Shown here: in pieces, positions 54,728 to 63,411 of the stretch
How positions within the stretch are numbered: position 1 is the stretch's first letter
Layout: each line of letters opens with the position of its first letter
Notes under the pieces: model-generated
Database searches by the model: none
What the model saw: the letters and a program-made list of their open reading frames with translations, nothing else
Told to the model about the DNA's origin: nothing
Position numbers and translations under genes: made by a program
Source of the DNA: Betaproteobacteria bacterium
GTDB taxonomy: Bacteria; Pseudomonadota; Gammaproteobacteria; Burkholderiales; Burkholderiaceae_F
Reading direction: 5' to 3'
Length of the DNA stretch: 64,000 nucleotides
Assembly: GCA_016861185.1 (NCBI GenBank)
Contig: BOKW01000005.1
Coordinates: 248,001-312,000 of the forward strand

Positions 54728-56023
54728 CTACGGTTCGACCGCCAGGCCGCGCCAGGAACTGGCGGCCATCGTCCGCCCGTTCGCGTCGAGCGCGACGATG
54801 CGCCAGCGCAGCGCTTTGCCGCGTTGCGCTTCGAGCACGAAGGGCGGAGCGACGTAGCTTGTCGCTTCCGGCGCCAGCAGCGCGGCGAGCGCCGTGGTCG
54901 ACTCGGCCGTCACTTCGAGCCGCAGCAGCGCGGCGCGCTCGCCGCTGACCCAACTGAACGCGAGCGGCGCATCGCCCTTTACGCGCGCGTCGGCGTCCGG
55001 CGCGAACAGCCGCAGCGCGGTCGACGCCGCCGCCAACTGCTCGAGGGCGGCACCGCTGCCGACGTAGTAGCGCAGCACCGGCAGCGGGAAACCGGCCGCG
55101 CCGCCAGCATGCGCGATGCGGCCGCCGCCCGTGTTGGAGTCGGCTTCTTTGTCGTCGCTCGCCTCGATGCGCAGCAGGATCTTGTACGCGCCGTCGGTCA
55201 CATGCGGCACGCGGCGCGGGTCGGGCCCGGCGATCATGGCTTCGCCGGTCGGCGGCAGGAACAGTTCGAAGCGATCCAGCAGCGTGTAGCGGCGCTGTCG
55301 CGCGCGCGCTTCGACCGGCAGCGTCGCTTCGGTCAGCAGGTCTTCGTCGGTCGGCTCCGGATCGCCGGGCATCACGACTTCCCAGCGCCCTTTCAGCGTG
55401 CCGGTGCCGTTGTACTGGATGCGCGCTTCGAAACGCGGCGGCGGCGTGCCGCGTTCGAGCGCGAGCACCGTCGCCATGCCGCCGTCGGCGAACGCGAGCC
55501 GCACGTCCATCAGCGCCAGCGGCACGCGCGCGCCGCCGCCCGCCATGCGGCAGGTGACGATCACGAACTTGTCGCCGCCGATGCCGCCGGCAAAGCGGCG
55601 CACGTAGAAGAACGCCGAGTTCAGTCCCGCCTGCGCGTCCTGGTACGCGCGCCGCGCGACCGAAGCGGGGATCGTCATGATGTCGGTGAGATTGGTCGCC
55701 GCGCCGCTCGCGCTCGGGCGCGAGCGATCGAGCCGCAGCGGCAAGCGTCCGTACACGGTGCCGGGCACGCACGGATCGGCCGTCTGCACAGCGAACGGCA
55801 GTTGCAGCGTCGGATTGGTTGCGATCACCGCCGGTAACAGTTCGCCGCACCAGAACGCCTCGACCGCGGTTTCGCCGGGGTCGAGGCTTTGAAACGTCAG
55901 GAACACCGTCGTCGGACCGGACGCGCGCACGTTGACGCCGAACGGATTGACCGCCGTCACCGCGCCCGCCGGCCGCAGCGTGCCGGCGAGCAGCGCGATC
56001 AGCAGCAGCGCAATTCGGATCAT
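54728..56023 (-). CDS. Exported protein of unknown function next to a beta-barrel
   Basis: The 431-residue protein has a signal peptide (1-21, ending PAGAV). The mature part begins AVNPFGVNVRASGPTTVFLTF, suggesting an Ig-like or fibronectin-like beta-sandwich. It has two conserved-looking Cys regions (FWCGELLPAV and ADPCVPGTVYG). The C terminus (FSWVSGERAALLRLEV, then LRWRIVALDANGRTM) also looks like a beta-sandwich. No enzyme motif is seen. GGAGG precedes the ATG by 5 nt and the gene starts 12 nt after the barrel stop, so the two proteins probably function together in the envelope. Confidence 0.7.
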   Translation of the reverse strand: MIRIALLLIALLAGTLRPAGAVTAVNPFGVNVRASGPTTVFLTFQSLDPGETAVEAFWCGELLPAVIATNPTLQLPFAVQTADPCVPGTVYGRLPLRLDRSRPSASGAATNLTDIMTIPASVARRAYQDAQAGLNSAFFYVRRFAGGIGGDKFVIVTCRMAGGGARVPLALMDVRLAFADGGMATVLALERGTPPPRFEARIQYNGTGTLKGRWEVVMPGDPEPTDEDLLTEATLPVEARARQRRYTLLDRFELFLPPTGEAMIAGPDPRRVPHVTDGAYKILLRIEASDDKEADSNTGGGRIAHAGGAAGFPLPVLRYYVGSGAALEQLAAASTALRLFAPDADARVKGDAPLAFSWVSGERAALLRLEVTAESTTALAALLAPEATSYVAPPFVLEAQRGKALRWRIVALDANGRTMAASSWRGLAVEP

Positions 56024-56035
56024 CGCAGCCTCCGT

Positions 56036-58087
56036 TCAGAACAGGCTCAGCGACAGGCCCGCGTCCCACGCCCAGCTCGCGCCGCGCGCCGACAGGCCGA
56101 AGCTCGTATCGCGGCTCGTGTTCTCTTGGCGCACGTAACGCACGAACACCTGTCCCGGCAGCTTGCGGCCGTCAGCCGGGATGCCGAAGCGCCACGTGAG
56201 CTGCCCCTGCGCGTTGTTGTTACCGGCAGCCGTCAGATCGCGCGAATCGCCGCCGAGCGTGCGGCCGGCGTTGGCGGCGAGCGTGAGGCTGTCGAGCAAT
56301 TGCCAGTCGAAGCCGCCGTGGCCGCCACGCGTGGTCGTCGTCAGGTCCTTCTCGCGGCTGTAGTTGCGGTTCGTGTTGGCGCCGAGGTTGAGGTTCAGCT
56401 TTTCGCTCACGCGAAAGCCCAGCGTGACCTGGTGGCCGAGGTTTTCGAAGTCGGCGTTCTCGCGCCCCGGCTGCCGGTTGTCCTGTGTTGAGCGCTGGAT
56501 CGAATAGCCGAAGTTGAACGCGCCGCGCGTGAAGTTCAACGCCGCCTGGTGGCTGCGGTTGCTCTGATCCGGCCGGTGCGACGCGGCGATGCCCGAGTCC
56601 GCCGTAACCGGCGTATTGATCGCGCGCTGATGCACGGTCTGCAGCGCGTACCTCGCCTGCGGCCACCACGCACCGAACCACTGCGCCAGCGGCAGCGACA
56701 GGTTCGCCGCTGCGTTGTCGGCGCGCGTTTTCAGAATCGTCGGCACGTCGTCGAGGTTGTCTTCCTGCCGCGAGCCGGTGAATTGCAGTTGCGCCGCGCC
56801 GAATTGGGTGGCGAGCGCCGCGCGGTTCAACTGCTGGTCGGGCGAAGACGAGGCGCCGATGCTCTTGTACAGCGGCTCGATGCGCTCGTGCCGCGCCGAC
56901 AACGTGACGGTCAGCGGCTGCGCCTGGGACCAGCGCGTCGAGTTCTGCACCAGGTCGACGGCGAAATCGAGCTGGCGCCCGTTCGCGCTGCTGCGCTTGA
57001 CCGGCTGCAACTCGCCGCCTTGCGCAAGCGCCGGATCGAACGGGTTGACATAGCTGCTGCGCGCGAACACCGCGTCGCCGCGCACGCGATTGCCGGTCGT
57101 GCGGCCGGACAGACGTACGCCCAGCCCGCGGCTTTCTTCGGCGTCGGGCACTTCGCCGCGGTTGAAGTTGCCGCGCGATTCGAGCTTGGCGTCGAGCGCG
57201 GCGATCTCGAAACGCAGCGCGCCGGGGCGGCCACCGATCAGCTCCAGCCCCGCGGAGGCGCCGTGGATCCGATGCTGTGCGCCCGTCAGGCCGAAGAAGT
57301 TGTCGTAACCGACGATGCTGGTGCCGTTCATCGCGTTCACCGACACGTCGAAGCGCTCGCCGAACTTCTGCGCCAACGTCACACCGCGGCTGGCGTAGCC
57401 GGCGAGCAGCAGCGGGTTGTTGCCGTAGCTGAGATGGCCGACCGCGAGCGTTGTGCCGCCGTAACGCAGGTTGACGACGTAGTCGGCCAGATCGGTCTTC
57501 GGCGCTTGTGCGCCGAGTTCGCCGAAGCGCAGCGCCTCGTTGCGATAGCTGCTGCCGGTCGCGTTGAACTGGCCGTCGGCCTTGAACGCGCCGCGCGCCG
57601 CGTCGAACCCAAAGCCGCCGCGGCCGGTGCCGTCGAAGTACGTCGGCCGCGCCGACGCCGTCGCGTCGCCGCGCCGGCCTTCGTCGAAGCGCGACTTGCC
57701 GCCGAGGTCGAGCTTCGGTCCGAACTGACCGGATTCGAAGCCCGCCGCGCTCAACACCTTCAGCGGAATCCTCGCCACCGCCTGCCACTTGCCCGCTTCG
57801 ACGAGATAAGCGACAAAGGTCGACTCGCCCGCGGCGAGCTGCGCGAAGCGCAGGTCGAAGCTCAACACCCCCGGGCGCGGCCGGCGCGCGATCGCGGTCA
57901 CGTCGAGCGCGCCGGCGAAAAAGCGCAGCTCGGCCGCGCGTGCGGCGAGCGCCTGGTCCAGTTGCAGCGTGACGGTCGAATCCGCCGTGATCCAGCGGTC
58001 GGCGAAGTCCGCCGTCACCGCGGCGTGCGCGCCGCCCGCGCACGCGAGCGCAGCGGCGAGCGCGAGCGTCTTGCGGGCGGCGCGCAT
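56036..58087 (-). CDS. Predicted outer-membrane beta-barrel protein
   Basis: The 683-residue protein has a signal peptide (1-22, ending GGAHA) and an N-terminal beta-sandwich-like domain (about 25-120). Alternating amphipathic strands follow to the end. The last residues are AWDAGLSLSLF, with the C-terminal Phe and alternating hydrophobic pattern recognised by the BAM machinery. Frequent Gly/Asn/Gln/Tyr strand patterns (LNLNLGANTNRNYSRE) support a barrel of twenty or more strands. I do not recognise a named family. It lies 3 nt after the small membrane protein gene. Confidence 0.8.
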   Translation of the reverse strand: MRAARKTLALAAALACAGGAHAAVTADFADRWITADSTVTLQLDQALAARAAELRFFAGALDVTAIARRPRPGVLSFDLRFAQLAAGESTFVAYLVEAGKWQAVARIPLKVLSAAGFESGQFGPKLDLGGKSRFDEGRRGDATASARPTYFDGTGRGGFGFDAARGAFKADGQFNATGSSYRNEALRFGELGAQAPKTDLADYVVNLRYGGTTLAVGHLSYGNNPLLLAGYASRGVTLAQKFGERFDVSVNAMNGTSIVGYDNFFGLTGAQHRIHGASAGLELIGGRPGALRFEIAALDAKLESRGNFNRGEVPDAEESRGLGVRLSGRTTGNRVRGDAVFARSSYVNPFDPALAQGGELQPVKRSSANGRQLDFAVDLVQNSTRWSQAQPLTVTLSARHERIEPLYKSIGASSSPDQQLNRAALATQFGAAQLQFTGSRQEDNLDDVPTILKTRADNAAANLSLPLAQWFGAWWPQARYALQTVHQRAINTPVTADSGIAASHRPDQSNRSHQAALNFTRGAFNFGYSIQRSTQDNRQPGRENADFENLGHQVTLGFRVSEKLNLNLGANTNRNYSREKDLTTTTRGGHGGFDWQLLDSLTLAANAGRTLGGDSRDLTAAGNNNAQGQLTWRFGIPADGRKLPGQVFVRYVRQENTSRDTSFGLSARGASWAWDAGLSLSLF

Positions 58088-58090
58088 CGG

Positions 58091-58345
58091 TCAAGCGCGC
58101 GAGCGCGCCGCCAACGCGTCTTGCGCCGGTTGCCGGCGCAGCGCCTCGATCAACCGATAGACGTTGATCGGCAGCAGCATCACGTGCAGCAGCAGCACCG
58201 GATGAACGGCGGCGAGCGCGCCGTAGGCGATGAACGCGACGTTGCTCGCGATCGCCGTCGCACGCAGCGCCGCCATGTCGCGCATGCAGAACGTCGCGAG
58301 CACCGCGGCCGACGCGAGGTAGCCGATGAGGTCGGCTCCGTTCAT
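58091..58345 (-). CDS. Small conserved membrane protein
   Basis: The 84-residue protein has three hydrophobic segments and the pattern LATFCMRDMAALRATAIASN, FIAYG and LLHVMLLPINVYRLIEALR. This pattern recurs in small bacterial membrane proteins of unknown function and recalls the YgjV type. It sits between the secreted-protein gene (25 nt) and the barrel gene (3 nt), so it belongs to the same transcript. Confidence 0.75.
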   Translation of the reverse strand: MNGADLIGYLASAAVLATFCMRDMAALRATAIASNVAFIAYGALAAVHPVLLLHVMLLPINVYRLIEALRRQPAQDALAARSRA

Positions 58346-58370
58346 CGCGCGCTCCGGTTCCGCGTGCCCG

Positions 58371-58946
58371 CTACTTGGCGAAGCACATGTCGTCGAGCCG
58401 CCACGTGTGGCCGCCGATGCTGAAGCTCGCGATCGACCCGCCGGGTTTGGCGCGCAATTCGAGCGTGCCGACGTGCCAGTTGGCCGCGGTGTTGACGAGG
58501 TTGGCGGTGATCTCCGCGCCGCCGAGGCGCTTGCCGTTCGCGGACGCGAACGACGGTCCTTCGTGGCGCTCGCCGTTGACCTCGAAGTTGCTGATGCCGA
58601 AGCCGCCGCTCGGCGTCATGTTCTGCGCGAGCTTCATCCGCACGCGCGTGACCGGCGCAATCGGCACGACCTTGACGGTCAAGGTCTTCATGCCCATCTC
58701 GGGCGGCGCGCCGCCGGCGATCTTCGCCTGCTGCGCTTCGGCGAAGTTGGCGGCCGCGCCGACCGGGTTGCCGCTCATCGTGTACGGCTCGAAAGTGATC
58801 GTCGCGTGGCGCGCGTCGACGGTGTCGCCGATGTGGTACTTCGTGCCGACCGCGAGGCCGCCGAAGTCGTAGCACTGCTGCTGCGCGTGCGCGGCGCCGG
58901 CGGCGGCGAATGCGGCGACGACGGCTGTTTTGATGAATGCGTTCAT
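58371..58946 (-). CDS. Secreted protein of unknown function
   Basis: The 191-residue protein has a signal peptide (1-22, ending GAAHAQQQ). The mature protein is a predicted beta-sandwich with a Cys near each end (QQCYDFG and LDDMCFAK), which could form one disulphide tying the termini. NFEVNGERHEGPSFAS and GGSIASFSIGGHTWRLDD suggest a lectin- or adhesin-like fold, but no family is recognised. AGGAG precedes the ATG. It is 18 nt after the preceding secreted-protein gene. Confidence 0.72.
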   Translation of the reverse strand: MNAFIKTAVVAAFAAAGAAHAQQQCYDFGGLAVGTKYHIGDTVDARHATITFEPYTMSGNPVGAAANFAEAQQAKIAGGAPPEMGMKTLTVKVVPIAPVTRVRMKLAQNMTPSGGFGISNFEVNGERHEGPSFASANGKRLGGAEITANLVNTAANWHVGTLELRAKPGGSIASFSIGGHTWRLDDMCFAK

Positions 58947-58964
58947 GGTTCGCTCCTGTGCCGC

Positions 58965-59384
58965 TCAGCCGGCGCTGTCCGTGACGACGATGGGTCCGTA
59001 CGTCTTGCCTTCGGTGCACTTGCGATAGGCCGGCACGAACTTCTGCGTCTGGAACTCCTTGGACCAACCGCCGTCGTGCTCGCGGTACTTGAACACCACC
59101 TGGATGCTGTTCAGGTCGACGTTCTTGGCATTGGCCAGGTTGTCGCCGTCGGTCATGCAGGTGGCTCCGTGCTTGCACACGAGGTTCTTGACGTCCTCCG
59201 TGTGCGTATTGCCGGTGTGCGGGTTGAAGTACTTGACCTGGCGGATCTCGATCTCGCGCCCTTCGAAGTGGTTGTTGGTCACCTTGAACTTGACGTCCTT
59301 GCAGGTGTCCGCTAGCGCGGGTGTGGCAGCTGCGGCGAGTCCGGCGGCAGCGAGGGAAGCGAAAAGCAGCTTGCTGGGTTTCAT
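58965..59384 (-). CDS. Small secreted Cys-containing protein
   Basis: The 139-residue protein has a signal peptide (1-26, ending PALADT). The mature protein has four Cys (DTCKDVKF, NLVCKHGATCMT, YRKCTEG), consistent with two disulphides. It is basic and beta-rich (FKVTNNHFEGREIEIRQVKYF). I do not recognise a family. GGAG precedes the ATG. The ECF-type promoter motif at 59450-59481 lies 66 nt upstream. It leads an apparent operon running at least to the barrel and exported-protein genes. Confidence 0.75.
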   Translation of the reverse strand: MKPSKLLFASLAAAGLAAAATPALADTCKDVKFKVTNNHFEGREIEIRQVKYFNPHTGNTHTEDVKNLVCKHGATCMTDGDNLANAKNVDLNSIQVVFKYREHDGGWSKEFQTQKFVPAYRKCTEGKTYGPIVVTDSAG

Positions 59385-59449
59385 CGTGTCACTCCAAACG
59401 TGTGGGTTGAGTGCTGCTCGAACAGCGGTGAGATCCGTCTGCTCGTCGG

Positions 59450-59481
59450 GTAAGAACGCGGCGGGGTGCGCCGGCCGGACA
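59450..59481 (-). promoter_or_regulatory. Putative ECF-sigma promoter (copy 2)
   Basis: On the minus strand TGTCCGG (59481-59475), 15 nt, then GCGTTCTTAC (59459-59450). The motif and spacing are identical to the copy at 60221-60252. The inner edge is 66 nt from the ATG of the downstream gene, against 67 nt for the other copy. The geometry fits -35 and -10 elements of an ECF sigma factor. Confidence 0.65.
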
Positions 59482-59510
59482 TCGTTGCGTGTCGGACATT
59501 CGACGGCACG

Positions 59511-59550
59511 AAAAAAATCGCCGCCGGCGCACGGCGGCGCCGGCGGCGAT
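59511..59550 (-). terminator. Strong Rho-independent terminator between two secreted-protein genes
   Basis: A perfect 14-bp stem ATCGCCGCCGGCGC/GCGCCGGCGGCGAT (59517-59530 and 59537-59550) has a 6-nt loop. On the minus strand it is followed by seven T residues. It ends the 59573-60154 transcript and lies just upstream of the second promoter motif. Confidence 0.9.
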
Positions 59551-59572
59551 CCGGGCGAGCGCCCTGGCGCGA

Positions 59573-60154
59573 CTACCTGCTGGCCGCGCTCAGCGCGCCG
59601 CCGGTCTTGATCGCGAACGTGTAGTGCGTGACTTGCACGCTGGCGTTGTCGCGGCTGCCCGCGCCGCCGTTCGGTTGAACGACCGGATCGCCGGCGACCG
59701 TGTCGACCTCTTTCGCGTCCAGTCCGAGCGCACTCGCCTCCTGCTGGTCCAGGTTCGCCACGCGGTTGCTCACGGTCGTCGGGTTGACGTCGGCCAGTAC
59801 GTAATCCTGGCCTTGCGCCAGATTGCCGACCGGATCGGTGCTGCCGAGGCTGACGTTGTTGCGCAAGCAGAGGTCCCGGCCCTGCGGCGTGCCGGGCGCG
59901 GCGGCGCGAATCAGGTAGTTCGGAAACTTCGGGTCGAGGCACTCCAGTTGCACGGTGATGTTGCGCGCCTTCGAGCACTTGAACGCGCCGCCACTCAACG
60001 CGCCCGTGTAGCCGCTGCGGCAGATCATGCCGTCGTCGGGCGTGCCGAGCAGGTTGGGGGTGGCGGTGATGCCGAAAGCGGGCGCCGCGAGTCCGATGCC
60101 GGCGACGGCGGCGGCCACACCGGCGGCGACAGACAGGGGCCGGAAGGTCTTCAT
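59573..60154 (-). CDS. Secreted protein of unknown function
   Basis: The 193-residue protein has a signal peptide (1-29, ending APAFG). The mature protein has four Cys (MICRSGYTG, AFKCSKARN, QLECLDPKF, RDLCLRNN) spread through the first half, likely paired. The C-terminal half is Asn/Gly/Val-rich. No family is recognised. GAGGAAA precedes the ATG. It is a single-gene unit, with a promoter motif 67 nt upstream and a strong terminator downstream. It shares that promoter motif with the neighbouring secreted-protein operon. Confidence 0.75.
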   Translation of the reverse strand: MKTFRPLSVAAGVAAAVAGIGLAAPAFGITATPNLLGTPDDGMICRSGYTGALSGGAFKCSKARNITVQLECLDPKFPNYLIRAAAPGTPQGRDLCLRNNVSLGSTDPVGNLAQGQDYVLADVNPTTVSNRVANLDQQEASALGLDAKEVDTVAGDPVVQPNGGAGSRDNASVQVTHYTFAIKTGGALSAASR

Positions 60155-60220
60155 GCTCGTTTCCTCGGTCAGCAAGTTGAGAGTTGTCGCTCGGTCAGCG
60201 GGCTTGCACCCGCCTTGCCG

Positions 60221-60252
60221 GTAAGAACGCGACCGGGCGGCGGATCCGGACA
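60221..60252 (-). promoter_or_regulatory. Putative ECF-sigma promoter (copy 1)
   Basis: On the minus strand TGTCCGG (60252-60246), 15 nt, then GCGTTCTTAC (60230-60221). The 15-nt spacers of the two copies differ in sequence while both boxes are identical, which argues for functional conservation rather than recent duplication. The rest of the 219-bp gap 60155-60373 shows no gene. Confidence 0.65.
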
Positions 60253-60373
60253 GCGCTCCGAGATTCACGCCGGTCGCCGACAACGCACCCGCCGGCGCAA
60301 CGCGGACGAAACGACTGGGCGTTCTCCCGCGCGAGCATGGGAAAGCGAATCCCGCCGGCTGCGGCGATGCGAG

Positions 60374-60735
60374 TCAAAGGAACGGGTTTGTGACGGTCAA
60401 TCGACCGTCGACGACCTGTCCTGCCTGCAAATCTTCGGCCAACAGCTCCGCGCATCCGGCCAGGAGAGCCGCGGCCGCAATCAGCCCGTCGTATACGGAC
60501 AGTCCGTAACGCTCGACGAGCTCCAAACCGCGATCGTGCGTTTCTTCAGTGACGGGGACGACCCGGCACACGGCGCGGACCACGGCGAGCGACTCGCGCA
60601 CTTCAGCGACGGACATGCCGAGCTTGCGCGTCGCTACCGATGCGAACTCGTTGAGCACCTGAACGCCTACGATCCCGCCGTCGGACAACACGGCCTCGGC
60701 GCGATCAGCCTTGGCCGCGTCGGCGGAAATCAGCC
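60374..60735 (-). pseudogene. N-terminally truncated PIN-domain toxin remnant
   Basis: The sequence from SADAAKADRAEAVL onward is that of a VapC-like PIN ribonuclease: VQVLNEFASVATRKL with a conserved Glu, YGLSVYDGLIAAAALLAGC with a conserved Asp, and LLAEDLQ. The first about 10-12 residues, with the first catalytic Asp of the usual xDxNVLxY start, are missing. The homologous frame meets the kinase stop codon (60730-60732), and no ATG or ribosome binding site is available. No antitoxin gene precedes it. It is therefore most likely an inactive remnant left by a deletion or insertion at the end of the kinase gene. Confidence 0.75.
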
Positions 60736-63384
60736 CGAAACCGCCGGACCGCGGTCGCGTCTTCCCGTTTGCAGGGTGCCGCTGCCGTCGCGCACCGCCC
60801 GCGCGAGGCGCTGACGCAGCGAGGCCGGAACGAAGTCGTTGCCCTGGGCGATCGCTTCGGCCTCGCGCACGCAGGTCGCCGCATCGGCCGCGCGGCCGGC
60901 GCTTCGGAACACGGTCGCGCGGTCGAGCCGGGCCTGCAGCGCCAGTTGCGGCGAAAACGCCGGCGACGGCGCGGGCGTCTGCGCCAGTTGCCCGACCGCG
61001 GCCTCGACGCGCCCCGCGTACGCGAGCGCCAGCGCGTGGTCGTGCGCAACCGCGCGCAGCATCTCGTTGTCGGCGGCCGCGCCGCGCAGGATGCGTTGCG
61101 CCTCGGCCAGCGTTGCGAGTGCATCGGCGTCGCGCCGCGCGGCAAGCAGCGCGCGGCCGCGCGTCGCGTATGCGAGTCCCAGCGACAGCGCATCGCGCTC
61201 CTGGTAGTTCGACAGGATCGCCAGCCCTTCTTCGGTGAACGCCAGCGCGCGCTCGACGGCGCCCGCTTCGAGAAGAATCGGCGCGAAGGCCAGCAACCGC
61301 AGCGCGTACACGCGCGTGCGGCCGGCGAACGCGGCCTCGGTTGCGGCGAGCAGCGCGTCGCTCTCGCGCAGGGCTTCGTCGATGCGACCGAGCCCGGCGA
61401 GCGCGTGTACGCGCGCCGTGCGCGCGTACAGCACCATGACGTGCCGCGTGTTGCCGCCGTGCAGGTCGAGTGCGAGCTGCACCGCCTGCTCGGCCTCTTC
61501 GAGGCCGCGCGCCGGCTGGCCGCGCCACGTCAGCGTTTCCGATCGTCGCGCCAGCAGCAGCAGGCCGTTGACGTGCCGGCCGCCGAAGCGGCGCTCGAGC
61601 ACGCCCAGCCCTTCGTCGACGGCGCGCTCGCACTCGTCCATCCGGTACTCGCCGCAATTCAGGTTGACGAGGTTCACCAGCGCGGCGAGCAGCTGGTTCG
61701 GCAGCTCGGTTTCGCGCGCGCGCAGCCGCGGCACGATGTCCTCCAGCACCGCGCGCATCTCGGCGTAGCGGTTCTGCCGCCGATACGCCTGCGACAGCAT
61801 GCTCTTGGCCCACAGCACGCGCTTGTCGCTCGCGTCCAGCCCGGTTTGCGCTTCGGCGATCGCCTGCAGCAGCACGGACTCGGCGGTCTTGGCGTCCTCC
61901 AGCATCAGCAGGCTGTCGCCGAGAGTACCGAGCAGTTCGACCCGCACCGCGACGCGCTTCGGATCGATGCGGTCGATGCGCGCGCGGGCGCGGGCGAGCA
62001 TCTCGGCGGGCGAAATCACCTTGCCGGCGGCGTTCTGCGGGCCGGCGTCGCGCAGCATCGCGAGAACGAAGTTCTTCACTTCGTCGGCGTTGCTCCGCTC
62101 GCGCAGCGCGACCTCGCGGCTCCGCTGCGCTTCGCGCGCCTGCCAGGACGCGACCGCCGCGCCGGCGATCGCGGTCGCCATTACGGCGGCCGCGGCGGCG
62201 ACCGCGTAGCGATGGCGCAGCACGAACTTGCCGGCGCGATACGGCCACCGATCCGGCTGCGCCCGCACCGGCTGCTGCGCGAGATAGCGCTCGATGTCCT
62301 CGGCCAGCGCTTCTACCGTGCCGTAGCGCTCACTCGGCACCTTCTTCAGCGCCTTGAGCACGATGGTGTCCAGATCGCCGCGCAGCCGCTTCCTTAGCTT
62401 CGGCTCGCTCGCGGCTGCGCTGGGCCGCGCCGGCTCGGCGGCCACGATCGCCTCTTCCAGCGCCGCGCGCGAGTCGCGCTTCAGTTTGTACGGTCTGGCG
62501 CCCGCCAGCAGCTCGAACAGCACCACGCCGAGCGCATACACGTCGGCCGCGGTGCCGATCGGCTGACCGAGAATCTGTTCGGGTGCCGCATAGTCGGGCG
62601 TCAGCGCGCGGCCGGCAAGCTGCGTGAGTTCGGTTTCCCGTGCATGTCCATCCTCCAGCAGCTTGGCGATACCGAAGTCAAGCAGCTTCACTTCGCCCGC
62701 TTCGGTGACCAGGATGTTGGCCGGCTTCAGATCGCGATGCACGACGAGCTGCGCGTGCGCGTGCGCCACGGCGCGCGCGACCTGCAGGAAGAGCTGCAGG
62801 CGGGCCGGCACGTCGAGCGCCTTGCGCGTACAGTGGGCGTCGATCCGCTCGCCCTCGACGTACTCCAGCGCGAGGTACGGCTGACCGTCGGCGGTCAAGC
62901 CCGCGTCGTACAGCCGCGCAATGTTCGGATGGTTCAGCGCCGCGAGGATCTCGCGCTCGCGCGCCAGCCGCTCGGCCAGCGCCGCACGCTGCGTCAGCAG
63001 CCGCGGCAGCTTCAGCGCCACCTGCCGCCGCTGCAGCATGTCGGTGCGCTCGGCCAGCCACACCGCGCCCATGCCGCCTTCGCCGAGCGGGCGAATCAGC
63101 CGGTACGGGCCGATCGCGGCGCCGGGTGCGAGCACGGCGTCGCCGCGCCGGGCACGCTCGGCCAAAAACTGGACGGTTTCGACGTGCGGCAGCGTATCGA
63201 GCGGCGAGCTGTCGCCGGCCGCGTGTGCAAGCAGCGCGCGCAGGCGCGGCTTCAGATCCTCGTCCTCCTGTCCGAGGCGTTCGATCCAAGCCGTGCGCTC
63301 GGTCGGCACCAGCGCCAGCGCGCCGTCGAGCAGTCCGCGCAGCCGCGACCACTGCACCGGATCGAGTTCGAAGTTCGCCTTCAT
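60730..63384 (-). CDS. Transmembrane Hanks-type serine/threonine kinase with TPR-like C-terminal region
   Basis: The 884-residue protein has a short N-terminal segment and a kinase domain at about 94-370. The domain has the glycine loop GEGGMG (101-106), VALK (Lys125), HRDLKPAN (catalytic Asp218), DFG (236-238) and APEQ (268-271). One membrane helix lies at about 393-413. The C-terminal about 450 residues are Ala/Leu/Arg helical repeats resembling TPRs, predicted extracytoplasmic. This is the architecture of PknS/PknT-like kinases encoded beside ECF sigma factors. It starts 27 nt after the ECF gene. The end of the coding sequence abuts the PIN remnant, so its last residues may not be native. 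Confidence 0.92.
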   Translation of the reverse strand: MKANFELDPVQWSRLRGLLDGALALVPTERTAWIERLGQEDEDLKPRLRALLAHAAGDSSPLDTLPHVETVQFLAERARRGDAVLAPGAAIGPYRLIRPLGEGGMGAVWLAERTDMLQRRQVALKLPRLLTQRAALAERLAREREILAALNHPNIARLYDAGLTADGQPYLALEYVEGERIDAHCTRKALDVPARLQLFLQVARAVAHAHAQLVVHRDLKPANILVTEAGEVKLLDFGIAKLLEDGHARETELTQLAGRALTPDYAAPEQILGQPIGTAADVYALGVVLFELLAGARPYKLKRDSRAALEEAIVAAEPARPSAAASEPKLRKRLRGDLDTIVLKALKKVPSERYGTVEALAEDIERYLAQQPVRAQPDRWPYRAGKFVLRHRYAVAAAAAVMATAIAGAAVASWQAREAQRSREVALRERSNADEVKNFVLAMLRDAGPQNAAGKVISPAEMLARARARIDRIDPKRVAVRVELLGTLGDSLLMLEDAKTAESVLLQAIAEAQTGLDASDKRVLWAKSMLSQAYRRQNRYAEMRAVLEDIVPRLRARETELPNQLLAALVNLVNLNCGEYRMDECERAVDEGLGVLERRFGGRHVNGLLLLARRSETLTWRGQPARGLEEAEQAVQLALDLHGGNTRHVMVLYARTARVHALAGLGRIDEALRESDALLAATEAAFAGRTRVYALRLLAFAPILLEAGAVERALAFTEEGLAILSNYQERDALSLGLAYATRGRALLAARRDADALATLAEAQRILRGAAADNEMLRAVAHDHALALAYAGRVEAAVGQLAQTPAPSPAFSPQLALQARLDRATVFRSAGRAADAATCVREAEAIAQGNDFVPASLRQRLARAVRDGSGTLQTGRRDRGPAVSG

Positions 63385-63411
63385 CGTCGCCCGCGCGGCG
63401 GGGCCGCTCGG

